From NCBI GenBank assembly GCA_963814865.1, contig CAWFEN010000015.1, positions 62,001-126,000 on the forward strand: a stretch of DNA of 64,000 nt, in the 5' to 3' direction. Position 1 is the stretch's first letter. Each line of letters starts with the position of its first letter. Origin of the DNA: AP-15 sp963814865 (lineage in GTDB: Bacteria; Pseudomonadota; Alphaproteobacteria; ATCC43930; CGMCC-115725). Below the pieces are notes generated by a model. That model saw nothing but the letters and a program-made list of their open reading frames with translations. It did no database searches and was not told the DNA's origin. Of the stretch, positions 8,324 to 15,807 are shown one piece after another. The translations under genes were made by a program, and so were the position numbers.

Positions 8324-9447
8324 TCCCGCTCGAACTCGATCTTCCCGGCAACCCGGCGGATCACCGGGTTGTCGTCGCGATGTCGGGCGGGGTCGATTCG
8401 TCGGTGACGGCGGCGCTCTTGGTCGAACGCGGCTTCGAGGTCGTCGGCATTACCCTGCAGCTCTACAACCATGGCGCCGCGGTCGGGCGCAAGGGCGCCT
8501 GCTGCGCCGGGCAGGACATCCACGACGCGGCTCGAACCGCCGAGCGGCTCGGCATCGCCCATTACGTCCTCGATTATGAGAGCCGCTTCCGCCAAGCGGT
8601 GATCGAGGATTTCGCCGAATCCTACCGCCGCGGCGAGACGCCGGTCCCGTGCATCCGCTGCAACGAGCGCATCAAGTTTCGCGATTTGCTCGGCACTGCC
8701 CGCGATCTCGGCGCCTCGGCGCTGGCGACCGGGCATTATGTGCGGCGCATCGCCGGGCCGGACGGGCCCGAGCTGCACCGGGCCTGCGACGCCGCGCGCG
8801 ACCAGAGCTATTTCCTGTTTGCGACGAAGCGCGCCGAGCTCGATTTCCTGCGCTTTCCGCTGGGCGGGCTCGCCAAGGACGAGACGCGCGCGCTGGCTCG
8901 GCGTTTCGGCCTCGCCGTCGCCGACAAGCCGGACAGCCAGGACATCTGCTTTGTCCCCCAGGGCTCCTATGCTCGGCTGGTGGAGCGGCTGCGGCCCGAA
9001 GCCGGGGAGCCCGGCGACATCGTCGACGGCGCCGGCCACGTGCTCGGCCGCCATCACGGCATCGCCCATTTCACCGTCGGTCAGCGCAAGGGCCTCGGCA
9101 TCGCCGCGGCGGAGCCGCTCTATGTGCTGCGGCTCGAAGCCGAGCATCGCCGCGTCGTCGTCGGCCGGCGGGCGGCACTCGCCGAGACCCGGCTCACCCT
9201 TGGCGAGCTGAACTGGCTGGCGCCCGACCCGCCGCCCCCCGACGGCATCGCGCTGTCGGCAAAGCTGCGCTCGGCGCAGGCGCCGGCGCCGGCGACGCTT
9301 TACCCCGACCCGGAAAAGGGAACCGCCGACCTCGTCCTCGCCGCGCCGGCGGGCGCGGTCGCGCCGGGCCAGGCCGCCGTTCTCTATGACGGCGACCGCG
9401 TGCTCGGCGGCGGCTGGATCAGGCGGCGGGCAGCCGCCGCGGCTTGA
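8320..9447 (+). CDS. mnmA: tRNA-specific 2-thiouridylase
   Basis: MnmA inserts sulfur at C2 of the wobble uridine in tRNA-Lys, -Glu and -Gln, using ATP and persulfide sulfur from a desulfurase. This 375-residue protein shows the PP-loop SGGVDSS (22-28), the first catalytic cysteine in VPCIRCNERIKF (Cys111, with Cys114 nearby), the tRNA-binding GHYVR region and the second catalytic cysteine in DSQDICFVPQGSY (Cys210). The start ATG overlaps the tenA stop by 4 bases. It is the last protein gene of the operon that also encodes two desulfurases, which fits sulfur channelling. Confidence 0.95.
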   Translation: MIPLELDLPGNPADHRVVVAMSGGVDSSVTAALLVERGFEVVGITLQLYNHGAAVGRKGACCAGQDIHDAARTAERLGIAHYVLDYESRFRQAVIEDFAESYRRGETPVPCIRCNERIKFRDLLGTARDLGASALATGHYVRRIAGPDGPELHRACDAARDQSYFLFATKRAELDFLRFPLGGLAKDETRALARRFGLAVADKPDSQDICFVPQGSYARLVERLRPEAGEPGDIVDGAGHVLGRHHGIAHFTVGQRKGLGIAAAEPLYVLRLEAEHRRVVVGRRAALAETRLTLGELNWLAPDPPPPDGIALSAKLRSAQAPAPATLYPDPEKGTADLVLAAPAGAVAPGQAAVLYDGDRVLGGGWIRRRAAAAA

Positions 9448-9472
9448 CCCCGATCCGCCCATCTCCTATATG
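9444..9472 (+). promoter_or_regulatory. Promoter of tRNA-Met
   Basis: TTGACC at 9444-9449 and TATATG at 9467-9472 are separated by 17 bases. Initiation would fall about 5 bases before the tRNA 5' end. The -35 overlaps the mnmA stop, so the tRNA can be transcribed independently of the operon. Confidence 0.6.
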
Positions 9473-9483
9473 CGGGGCCGCGC

Positions 9484-9560
9484 GGCGGGATAGCTCAGCT
9501 GGTTAGAGCAGGGGAATCATAATCCCAAGGTCGGGGGTTCAAATCCCTCTCCCGCTACCA
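9484..9560 (+). tRNA. tRNA-Met (anticodon CAT)
   Basis: A 77-base cloverleaf with encoded CCA. The acceptor stem is GGCGGGA/TCCCGCT (one G-T at the first pair), the D arm is GCTC...GAGC, and the anticodon loop ATCATAA carries CAT at 9518-9520. The variable loop is AGGTC and the T arm is GGGGG-TTCAAAT-CCCTC. The outermost anticodon-stem pair is a G-A mismatch. The paired first acceptor position and the lack of three consecutive G-C pairs at the anticodon loop argue against an initiator. The overall sequence matches alphaproteobacterial elongator tRNA-Met. A lysidine-modified tRNA-Ile (CAT) is the alternative. Confidence 0.93.
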
Positions 9561-9571
9561 CGCTCCCCGCA

Positions 9572-10420
9572 TCAGCGACGGCACAGGGCGCATTCCGGGC
9601 CTTCGCGATCGAGCCGGGGACGATCGCCCTCGATGATGATCCGCCATAGGACGCGGTTCTCGCTGTGGTCGTAGTCGTCGTGGGCGCGGTGCATCGTGGC
9701 GCGGTCGTCGATGACCAGCACGTCGCCCTTGCGCCAGTTGTGGTGATAGACGATTTCCGGCCGGATCATCCGCTCCACGAGGTCGGCGAGATAGGCTTGG
9801 CTGGCCGACGGCGTCATGCCTTCGATGCACAGTGTCTTGGTCGGATGGAAATAGACCGCGCGTTCGCCGTTCACCGGATGCGTGCGCACCATTGGATGGA
9901 CGACCGGCGCGCCGTATTTGGCTAGATCCTCGGCCCGCGTGTCGGTGCGCTCGACATCGAGGCTGTTGACCGTGCGCAGGGTTTCGAGATGGGCGCGTTC
10001 GGCCTCTGCCAGTCCCCAATAGGCGGCGCGCATATCGGCGACGCTGGTACCGCCGCCGGCCGAGGGGATGTCGACGCCGTAGAGCAACGTCGCCGCCGGC
10101 GGGCATTCGCGGTTGGTGTGGTCGGTGTGCCAGGTCTCGGCCGCGCGCTGGCCGTTCCGGTGCCGGACGAGCCCGATATCGGGAAACTCCGGCATGTGGT
10201 GCTGCGAATAATGCTGACGGACCGGCGGCCCGAACGCCGCGGCGGCGGTCAGGTATTGGGCCGGCGTCAGCGACTGGTCGGGAAACACCAGCACCAGATG
10301 CTCGGCCAGCAGCCGCGACAGGTTTTCGCCGGTCTCCGCTTCGATCGACGCGCTCAGATCGACGCCGATGACGGCAAGCCCGAGGGATTCGTGCAGCGGC
10401 ATCAGCGTGTAAATCGACAT
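9572..10420 (-). CDS. TauD/TfdA-family 2-oxoglutarate Fe(II) dioxygenase
   Basis: A 282-residue non-heme iron dioxygenase. The facial triad is visible as His98 and Asp100 in WHTDHT and His244 in TMHRAHDDYD, with a 2-oxoglutarate-binding Arg in RVLWRI near 261. The family oxidises taurine, alkyl sulfates, aryloxyalkanoates and other small acids. The sequence does not decide the substrate. The gene converges on tRNA-Met, with 11 bases between the ends, and begins 48 bases from the end of the TPR gene on the same strand. No sulfonate transporter is adjacent, so taurine itself is not supported by context. Confidence 0.88.
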   Translation of the reverse strand: MSIYTLMPLHESLGLAVIGVDLSASIEAETGENLSRLLAEHLVLVFPDQSLTPAQYLTAAAAFGPPVRQHYSQHHMPEFPDIGLVRHRNGQRAAETWHTDHTNRECPPAATLLYGVDIPSAGGGTSVADMRAAYWGLAEAERAHLETLRTVNSLDVERTDTRAEDLAKYGAPVVHPMVRTHPVNGERAVYFHPTKTLCIEGMTPSASQAYLADLVERMIRPEIVYHHNWRKGDVLVIDDRATMHRAHDDYDHSENRVLWRIIIEGDRPRLDREGPECALCRR

Positions 10421-10468
10421 GGCGTCCGACCCTTCCGGCCAGAGGGAACCGCGATGCCGCGATCTTAA

Positions 10469-11119
10469 CTAGAAACCGGCCTCGCGCTCCATTGTTTCGA
10501 GCACCGCCGCCGCGATCACGGCCGCCCGATCGTCGTCACCGCGAACGCGCTGGTGCAGCTCGACGACCTGGCGCTGCAATTCGTAGGCCTCGGCCCGATC
10601 TCCCTCCTGCCACAGGATCGCGGCGAGGTTGCCCATTGCCGCCAGGGTGTCGGCATGCTGCTCGCCGTAATCGCGGACCAGCGCCGAAATTACCGATTGC
10701 AATAGCTCGCGAGCGCTGGCGAGGTCGCCCTGGGCGGCGACCGTCCCGGCGAGATTGTTGATCGCCCGCAAGGTGTCGCGGCCGGTGTCGCCATCGCGCG
10801 CGCGCATCCTGTCGACGACCTGTTCTTGCAGCCGCCGCGCCTCGGCAAGCTCCCCCTGCGCGGCCATCGTCACTGCCAGCTTGCCGATCGCCTTCAACGT
10901 GTCGGCATGGCCTTCGCCGAGCAGCCGCCGGCGGCCGGCCACGACCTGCTCTTCGAGCTTGCGCGCGGCGATCAGCCGGCCCTCGGTCCATAGCGCCTCG
11001 GCCAGGTCGAGCATCGCCGTCAATGTCTGCGGGTGCTCGTCGCCGAATTCGCGGCGGCGCTCGGCGAGCAGGCGTTCCTGCCGCTCGGTCGCGATCCGCG
11101 GCGAATCCGCCCCGCTCAT
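10469..11119 (-). CDS. Tetratricopeptide (kinesin-light-chain type) repeat protein
   Basis: This 216-residue protein is built of about four 42-residue repeats of the TPR_10/TPR_12 kind. Each has a core like HADTLKAIGKLAVTMAAQGELAEAR followed by a LEEQVV-like helix. The repeats begin near residues 28, 70, 113 and 155. There is no signal peptide and no catalytic domain. Such proteins act as protein-protein adaptors and the partner here is unknown. It lies 19 bases downstream of the DUF3501 gene on the same strand and may be co-transcribed with the rubrerythrin operon. Confidence 0.75.
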   Translation of the reverse strand: MSGADSPRIATERQERLLAERRREFGDEHPQTLTAMLDLAEALWTEGRLIAARKLEEQVVAGRRRLLGEGHADTLKAIGKLAVTMAAQGELAEARRLQEQVVDRMRARDGDTGRDTLRAINNLAGTVAAQGDLASARELLQSVISALVRDYGEQHADTLAAMGNLAAILWQEGDRAEAYELQRQVVELHQRVRGDDDRAAVIAAAVLETMEREAGF

Positions 11120-11138
11120 CCCGCCTCTCGCTCCGCCC

Positions 11139-11744
11139 CTAGTCGAAATCTCTCGCCAGCGCGGCCCGCACCGGCTCCGCCAGCGTCGTCATATGGGCAT
11201 AGTTCGGATGGTCGAAGCCAACGACGATCGGCATACCCACTGTCTTGAAGCGGGTGATCGCTTCGGGCTCGAACGCGAATTCGATGAATTGAACCGCGGA
11301 CGCCTTGCCTTCCGGGCTGGTGTTCTCGCGCGTCGGATCGGGGCTGCCGCGCACCCGGATTCCGCCGACATCGATAAAGGCGCGGTTTTCGATCCCGCCG
11401 AGATGCGCCAGCACCGCGGCGCGGCGCACCGGGTCGTCGATCTCGAACATAACGGTGGCAATCAGCTCTGTCCCTTGCGGAATCAAAGGATTATAGGCAT
11501 CAAGTTCATCCTTTAGCTGCGCTTCGCCACCCTTTTCGATGTAAAGCATTTCCTGAACCTGCTGCCGCATCGTCTCGAAATTCTCGAAATGGACCGTCGC
11601 GAACGGGCCGATTTCGAGCCGGCGCTGCCGCTTCAGCTCGCAGATCTGTCGGCGCCGCTCGCGCCGGAGCGGAATGTAGTCGGAGACCGGCAGAATGTCG
11701 TCACGCGTCAACCGGTGCCGGGGCTGCAAAGACATCTCGCTCAT
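11139..11744 (-). CDS. DUF3501 family protein
   Basis: A 201-residue protein beginning MSEMSLQPRHRLTRDDILP, with YIPLRRERRRQI, VHFENFETMRQQVQEML and a later FDHPNYAHMTTL. These features fit the DUF3501 family as I remember it. The start ATG overlaps the stop of the preceding Fe-S protein gene by 4 bases, so the two are translationally coupled. DUF3501 has no established biochemical role that I know of. Its habitual neighbours are the two-cluster Fe-S protein and rubrerythrin found here, which suggests a shared function in peroxide or iron-linked redox chemistry. That function is inference. Confidence 0.8.
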   Translation of the reverse strand: MSEMSLQPRHRLTRDDILPVSDYIPLRRERRRQICELKRQRRLEIGPFATVHFENFETMRQQVQEMLYIEKGGEAQLKDELDAYNPLIPQGTELIATVMFEIDDPVRRAAVLAHLGGIENRAFIDVGGIRVRGSPDPTRENTSPEGKASAVQFIEFAFEPEAITRFKTVGMPIVVGFDHPNYAHMTTLAEPVRAALARDFD

Positions 11745-13114
11745 CGGTTCCTCATATCGTCGTCGGACCACGCTCCAGGGATGCCGTAGGCGCGGGCGAC
11801 CAGTTCGATCGGGTGCAGCTGGCGCGGCAGCGGCGTCTCGGCTCCCGCTTCGATCTGCATGCCCTGGACGATGTGCATGCCGGCGAGCGGACATTCCGAG
11901 GAGACGAACCGCGCCGCGTTCTTCAATGCCTGGCGCGCGACCGGCTTGCCGATTTTGACCGCAGTCGTGAAGTTCTCTCTGAGCACGCCCCACGACCCGC
12001 CATGGCCCGAGCACCGCTCGATCACGGAAACTTTGGTGTCGGGCAGCAAGCGCAGCATCTCGGCCGCCTTTTGCCCCATATTCTGCGCGCGGGCATGGCA
12101 GGCGATCTGCACCGTGACGCCGCCTTCGATCGGCGACAGGCCGGCGGCGAGCCCTTCCTTGCGGGCGATGCCGACGATGTATTCGCTGACGTCGAAGGTC
12201 GCGGCCGCAAGCTTTTCGACCGCCGCATCTTCGGGCAGGATCAGCGGCCATTCGAATTTGAGCATCAGCGCGCAGGACGGGACCAGCGCGATCACGTCAT
12301 AGCCCTTGTCGATCCAGGGCCCGAGCGTCGCCGCGACCTTCGTGGCCGAGGCGGCAACGGCGGCGAGGTCGCCCTGCTCGAACTGCGGCATGCCGCAGCA
12401 GCGCGGATAGATCACCTCGGTCTCGACCCCGTTGTGGGCGAGGACGGCGCGGGCGGCTTCGCCGATGCTCGGATTGTTGTAGTTGACGAAGCAGGTGGCA
12501 TAGAGCACCGCCTTGCGCCCGGCGGCCGGTGCGGCACGGTCGATCGGCGGCGCCGCCCGCTTCGAGCGCATCGCAAAAGTACGCCCGTGAAAGGCCGGCA
12601 ACGCGGCCCGGCGATCGATCCCCAGCGCCTTCTCCATCAGCGGCCGCGTCAGCTTGTTGCGGCAATCGCTCGCCCAGTTGGCGAGCGGCGCCGCGACACC
12701 AGCCAGACGACCGTTGCGGTCGGTCTTGACCAGCTCGCGATGCTGTCGGGCGACCTGCCCTTCCGCTAGCTCGACGGCCCGGTAGCGCAGCATCAGATGC
12801 GGGAAATCGACATTGAATTCATGCGGCGGCACATAGGGGCATTTCGTCATAAAGCACATGTCGCAGAGCGTGCAGGCATCGGCCACTTCGCGATAATCGG
12901 CCGGCGTCACTGCATCGAGCTCACCGGTCGCCGAATTGTCGATCAGGTCGAACAGCCGCGGGAACGAATCGCACAAATTGAAGCAGCGCCGGCAGGTGTG
13001 GCAGATGTCGAAGACGCGGCGCATCTCGGCTTCGGTCTCCGCCCGATCGGCGAAATCCGGGTCGTCCCAGCCGATCGCGTGCCGGGTCGGAGCTTCGAGG
13101 CTGCCTTCTCTCAT
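11741..13114 (-). CDS. Heterodisulfide-reductase-like (GlpC/HdrD) Fe-S protein
   Basis: This 457-residue protein carries two [4Fe-4S] motifs near the N terminus: Cys38/41/44/48 in CHTCRRCFNLC and Cys81/84/87/92 in CTLCDMCFMTKCP. Two cysteine-rich CCG-like domains follow, the first containing PRCCGMPQFEQGD and the second ACHARAQN with RCSGHGGSWG. This is the plan of GlpC, HdrD and GlcF type redox subunits, which pass electrons between a flavin or quinone partner and a substrate. No transmembrane segment is visible, so it is likely cytoplasmic or peripheral. It sits between rubrerythrin (106 bases upstream) and DUF3501 (4-base overlap). A role in feeding electrons to rubrerythrin is plausible but inferred. 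Confidence 0.85.
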   Translation of the reverse strand: MREGSLEAPTRHAIGWDDPDFADRAETEAEMRRVFDICHTCRRCFNLCDSFPRLFDLIDNSATGELDAVTPADYREVADACTLCDMCFMTKCPYVPPHEFNVDFPHLMLRYRAVELAEGQVARQHRELVKTDRNGRLAGVAAPLANWASDCRNKLTRPLMEKALGIDRRAALPAFHGRTFAMRSKRAAPPIDRAAPAAGRKAVLYATCFVNYNNPSIGEAARAVLAHNGVETEVIYPRCCGMPQFEQGDLAAVAASATKVAATLGPWIDKGYDVIALVPSCALMLKFEWPLILPEDAAVEKLAAATFDVSEYIVGIARKEGLAAGLSPIEGGVTVQIACHARAQNMGQKAAEMLRLLPDTKVSVIERCSGHGGSWGVLRENFTTAVKIGKPVARQALKNAARFVSSECPLAGMHIVQGMQIEAGAETPLPRQLHPIELVARAYGIPGAWSDDDMRNR

Positions 13115-13220
13115 GACGGTTCCGTACGGCTCCGATCGGTCGAAACGAGAGACAAGAAGGGGGCGCGGAAGCTCCCGCTCCGGCACCCCCTCCCTCCGCC
13201 CGCTGGCGGCAAGCGCAAAT

Positions 13221-13640
13221 TCAGCCGAGCGCGTCGAGCGCTTTCTGAAAGCGGCCGGCATGGGATTTTTCGGCTTTGGCGAGGGTCTCGAACCACTCGG
13301 CGATCTCGTCGAACCCTTCCTCGCGGGCGGTGCGGGCCATCCCCGGATACATGTCGGTGTATTCATGGGTCTCACCTGCAATCGCCGCGGCAAGATTATC
13401 CGGTGTCGGGCCGATCGGCTTGCCGGTGGCCGGATCGCCGACCTCTTCGAGGTATTCGAGATGGCCGTAGGCGTGGCCGGTCTCGCCTTCGGCGGTCGAG
13501 CGGAACACCGCCGACACGTCGTTGTAGCCTTCGATATCCGCCTTTTGGGCGAAATAGAGGTAGCGACGATTGGCCTGGCTTTCGCCGGCAAAGGCCGCCT
13601 TCAGGTTTTCTTCGGTCCGGGAATTCTTCAACATCGCCAT
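13221..13640 (-). CDS. Rubrerythrin (diiron, without rubredoxin domain)
   Basis: A 139-residue ferritin-like protein with the diiron carboxylate pattern: Glu20 in FAGESQANRRY, Glu53-x2-His56 in EGETGH, Glu90 in GETHEY and Glu124-x2-His127 in AEKSH. The usual C-terminal rubredoxin domain with two CxxC motifs is missing, so electrons must come from another protein. Rubrerythrins reduce hydrogen peroxide using a diiron site. A GGAG lies 7-10 bases before the ATG. It is the first gene of the operon with the two-cluster Fe-S protein and DUF3501, under a promoter carrying an Irr-box-like palindrome. Confidence 0.92.
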   Translation of the reverse strand: MAMLKNSRTEENLKAAFAGESQANRRYLYFAQKADIEGYNDVSAVFRSTAEGETGHAYGHLEYLEEVGDPATGKPIGPTPDNLAAAIAGETHEYTDMYPGMARTAREEGFDEIAEWFETLAKAEKSHAGRFQKALDALG

Positions 13641-13701
13641 GGTGGCTCCATCCTGTTCGGCGCGCGAGGCCGCCGAAACGCCGCCCCGCCTATGCGTATG
13701 G

Positions 13702-13729
13702 CATATGGATCGGGGGCCCGCCGAGTCAA
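13702..13729 (-). promoter_or_regulatory. Promoter of the rubrerythrin operon
   Basis: On the minus strand TTGACT (13729-13724) and CATATG (13707-13702) are spaced by 16 bases, about 62 bases before the rubrerythrin start codon. The Irr-box-like palindrome begins immediately upstream of the -35. Confidence 0.5.
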
Positions 13730-13730
13730 T

Positions 13731-13751
13731 AGATTAGAAAGATTTTAATCT
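13731..13751. promoter_or_regulatory. Irr-box (ICE-like) palindrome
   Basis: A 21-bp near-perfect inverted repeat with outer arms AGATTA and TAATCT. Eight of ten base pairs are complementary, with one more G-T pair. Its core ATTAGAA-AGA-TTTTAAT is close to the rhizobial iron control element TTTAGAA-N3-TTCTAAA. It is the only AT-rich patch in a very GC-rich region. It ends one base before the -35 of the rubrerythrin promoter, and an irr gene is immediately downstream of this region on the other side. I infer an Irr binding site. Confidence 0.5.
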
Positions 13752-13977
13752 GGGGACGATCCACGACGCGGCGTGATCGCGGGGGGGGGGCACAATGAGC
13801 CGTGTGCTTCCCTTTTTGCCAGCTCGAATTGTTTGCCGTCAGCCGCCGGCAAAGCCCCGCGGCGTGGCCGGCTGCATCCCCTAACGGGATTTCAAGGGAG
13901 AAGGCGACGCAACGCAAACCGGCTCACGCCAAGGCAACGGCATGCCTGCCCGCGGCGACCAAATCACTTCCAAGCAG
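13752..13977. other. Intergenic region with a run of ten G
   Basis: I find no gene between the rubrerythrin promoter and the 3' end of irr. A homopolymer of ten G lies at 13781-13790, unusual even at this GC content. It could be an assembly weak point. No hairpin with a T-tract is evident. Confidence 0.4.
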
Positions 13978-14400
13978 TCAGGCGATGCCCGGACGAACGC
14001 GAACAATGATATCGACGCGTCGGATCTCGGTGCCTGACGGCGGCAACGGCAGCCCGCTGACCGACAGATGGTGCGCCGGAATGTCCTGCAGCTCGCCGGT
14101 TGCTTCACAGAAGAAATGGTGATGATCGGCCGTGTTGGTGTCGAAATACGAACGGCCAGGCTCGACGACGGTCTCGCGCAACAGCCCGACCTCGGTAAAT
14201 TGATGAAGCGTGTTGTAAATGGTCGCCAGAGATACCGGGATTCCCGCGGCCACCGCCTCCCCATGCAGCTGTTCGGCCGTAACATGCCGGTCCCCGCTTT
14301 CGAGCAGAAGCCGTGCAAGCGCGAGCCGCTGGCGCGTCGGCCGAAGGCCAACCGCGCGCAGGCGCGCCAGGGCGGCGGATGGAGGGGACACCTCATTCAT
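13978..14400 (-). CDS. irr: Iron response regulator, Fur superfamily (copy 1)
   Basis: This 140-residue protein has the Fur fold. A winged helix spans about residues 10-85, with GLRPTRQRLALARLLL and VSLATIYNTLHQFTEVGLL. The metal/heme-linked dimerisation part contains SYFDTNTADHHHFFCE, whose triple histidine is the hallmark of Irr rather than Fur or Zur. The N-terminal heme regulatory motif of Bradyrhizobium Irr (a GCPWH-like sequence) is absent. Irr represses or activates iron genes according to heme status. It shares most residues with a second copy at 18652-19074. Its -10 element lies only 6 bases before the ATG, so its mRNA may be leaderless. Confidence 0.88.
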   Translation of the reverse strand: MNEVSPPSAALARLRAVGLRPTRQRLALARLLLESGDRHVTAEQLHGEAVAAGIPVSLATIYNTLHQFTEVGLLRETVVEPGRSYFDTNTADHHHFFCEATGELQDIPAHHLSVSGLPLPPSGTEIRRVDIIVRVRPGIA

Positions 14401-14406
14401 GACAAT

Positions 14407-14434
14407 AATATAGACGGGTTTGCCACAAGATCAA
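14407..14434 (-). promoter_or_regulatory. Promoter of irr copy 1
   Basis: On the minus strand TTGATC (14434-14429) and TATATT (14412-14407) are spaced by 16 bases. Initiation 6-7 bases downstream of the -10 falls on the A of the irr ATG, implying a leaderless transcript. Confidence 0.5.
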
Positions 14435-14501
14435 ACGCGTATCCCGTCTGATCGTATCTGCGGCAGAAAATTGCGTCCTCAGACGGCGCGGCCCCCCTGC
14501 C

Positions 14502-14579
14502 CTGCTCCCCTGTCGCAAAACAGGGGAGCAGAACGAGTGGAGGCTTCTCCTGACGCACGGCGTGTCTGCGTCAGAAGCC
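14502..14579 (-). terminator. Twin hairpins ending the DUF1800/DUF1501/NHL operon
   Basis: Two strong stem-loops follow the NHL stop codon. 14542-14579 pairs GGCTTCT-(CC)-TGACGCA with TGCGTCAGAAGCC. 14502-14531 is a perfect 12-bp stem, CTGCTCCCCTGT, around a 6-base loop. Neither has a T-tract, so they may stop transcription with Rho or protect the 3' end. They separate this operon from the irr promoter. Confidence 0.5.
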
Positions 14580-14589
14580 GGGCAGATTC

Positions 14590-15693
14590 CTACAGGTTCG
14601 CCTGGAAATCGCTGTAATCGCGAACCTTCTTGTAGATCTGCAGGCGATTTCGCTGGCTCTCGGCGACGATGATGCTGTCGGTTGCCGGATCGAATTCGAC
14701 TGCCGTCGGGAAGCAGAAACGCCATTGCGGCTCGAGGCTCTTTACCCGGCGCCGCGCTTTCATCATGTCGGGGTTGGCATCGACAGTCTGCTGACCCCAC
14801 TTGGACAACACCTGTGCGTCGCCGATCAGATTGGCAACCGGCTTTCCCTCGGAATCGAAAACGCAGACCCGATGGTTGCCCCAATCGGTGACATAGATAT
14901 CGCCATCGGTATCCACGGCGACATCGGTCGGGTGATTGAGCAGACCCGGCTTAGGATAATGCGCCGTCTCGGAGGATGACGAGACGTACGGTCCCAGCAT
15001 GGTTACGGCATAGGCGCCTTCCGGTGTTTCAACCTTGCCGTACTCGCCGAACTTCATCAGAAACTTACCCTCCGGGGACAGTTTCTGAACGCGATGATTC
15101 TTCCAGTCCGCAACATAAATGTTGCCGTCCTTGTCGAGGGTAATCCCCCAAGGCTGGTTGAACTCGCCGTCGCCGCTGCCGGCTCTGCCGCATTTGCCGA
15201 CGAACTTGCCGTCCGGGGTAAAAACCTGCAGGCGGTTATTGCCGCTGTCGACGACGACGATATTACCGCTTTTCTCGACTGCCAGGCCCGCAGGGCGCAG
15301 CAATTCGCCGTCGCCGCTGCCCGTCTTTCCCCATTTCCTCAGGAACTGACCGCTGCTGTCGAACACGGAGATCGTGTTCTTCCATTCGTCGGAGACGTAG
15401 ACATGGTCATTGTCGTCGGTGGCAACGCCGAATGGCCAAACCGCATTGCCGTCGCCATCGCCGTATTCGCAAAAATCGGCGAGAAATTCCTCTTCGCCGG
15501 GACCGCCAAGCTGCACCTTGTTGACGTGCATCCCGAAATTATTCTCGTTCCCTCGATTTGCGGTGTAAATAACCCCGTTCTTGCCGAGGCACATCGTTTG
15601 AACATAATTGAAACCCGGACCGCGGGCGGCGTTGCGCCCGACAGCATGGCTCCAATCATAAACCCGTCCTTCGGAGACCGTTGTGAGCGGCAT
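14590..15693 (-). CDS. NHL-repeat beta-propeller protein
   Basis: This 367-residue protein consists of six or so NHL-type blades. They are visible as repeated GxxxDxxGNIYVADxxNHRVQ units: PFGVATDDNDHVYVSDEW, GLAVEKSGNIVVVDSGNNRLQ, GITLDKDGNIYVADWKNHR, DVAVDTDGDIYVTDWGNHR and a degenerate last blade VEFDPATDSIIVAESQRNR. There is no signal peptide. It has an excellent ribosome binding site (GAGAGGAGG before the ATG). It is the third gene of an operon after DUF1800 and DUF1501 genes. NHL propellers usually bind ligands or proteins, and this is likely the structural partner of the two upstream proteins. Confidence 0.85.
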   Translation of the reverse strand: MPLTTVSEGRVYDWSHAVGRNAARGPGFNYVQTMCLGKNGVIYTANRGNENNFGMHVNKVQLGGPGEEEFLADFCEYGDGDGNAVWPFGVATDDNDHVYVSDEWKNTISVFDSSGQFLRKWGKTGSGDGELLRPAGLAVEKSGNIVVVDSGNNRLQVFTPDGKFVGKCGRAGSGDGEFNQPWGITLDKDGNIYVADWKNHRVQKLSPEGKFLMKFGEYGKVETPEGAYAVTMLGPYVSSSSETAHYPKPGLLNHPTDVAVDTDGDIYVTDWGNHRVCVFDSEGKPVANLIGDAQVLSKWGQQTVDANPDMMKARRRVKSLEPQWRFCFPTAVEFDPATDSIIVAESQRNRLQIYKKVRDYSDFQANL

Positions 15694-15807
15694 GGCGCTC
15701 CTCCTCTCTCGTCGACGTGTAGCGTTGACTCGCTTCCGCGCTGCAAGGAGCCCTCCTTCCCGGGGATCGCGCCCCGGGAAGGAGGGCTGGCAGCAGGCTG
15801 CTCGCCT

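Noticed and set aside
13781..13790. Run of ten G as a phase-variation tract
   Set aside because: It is intergenic, outside the promoter elements found, and no reading frame crosses it, so contingency-locus behaviour is not supported.
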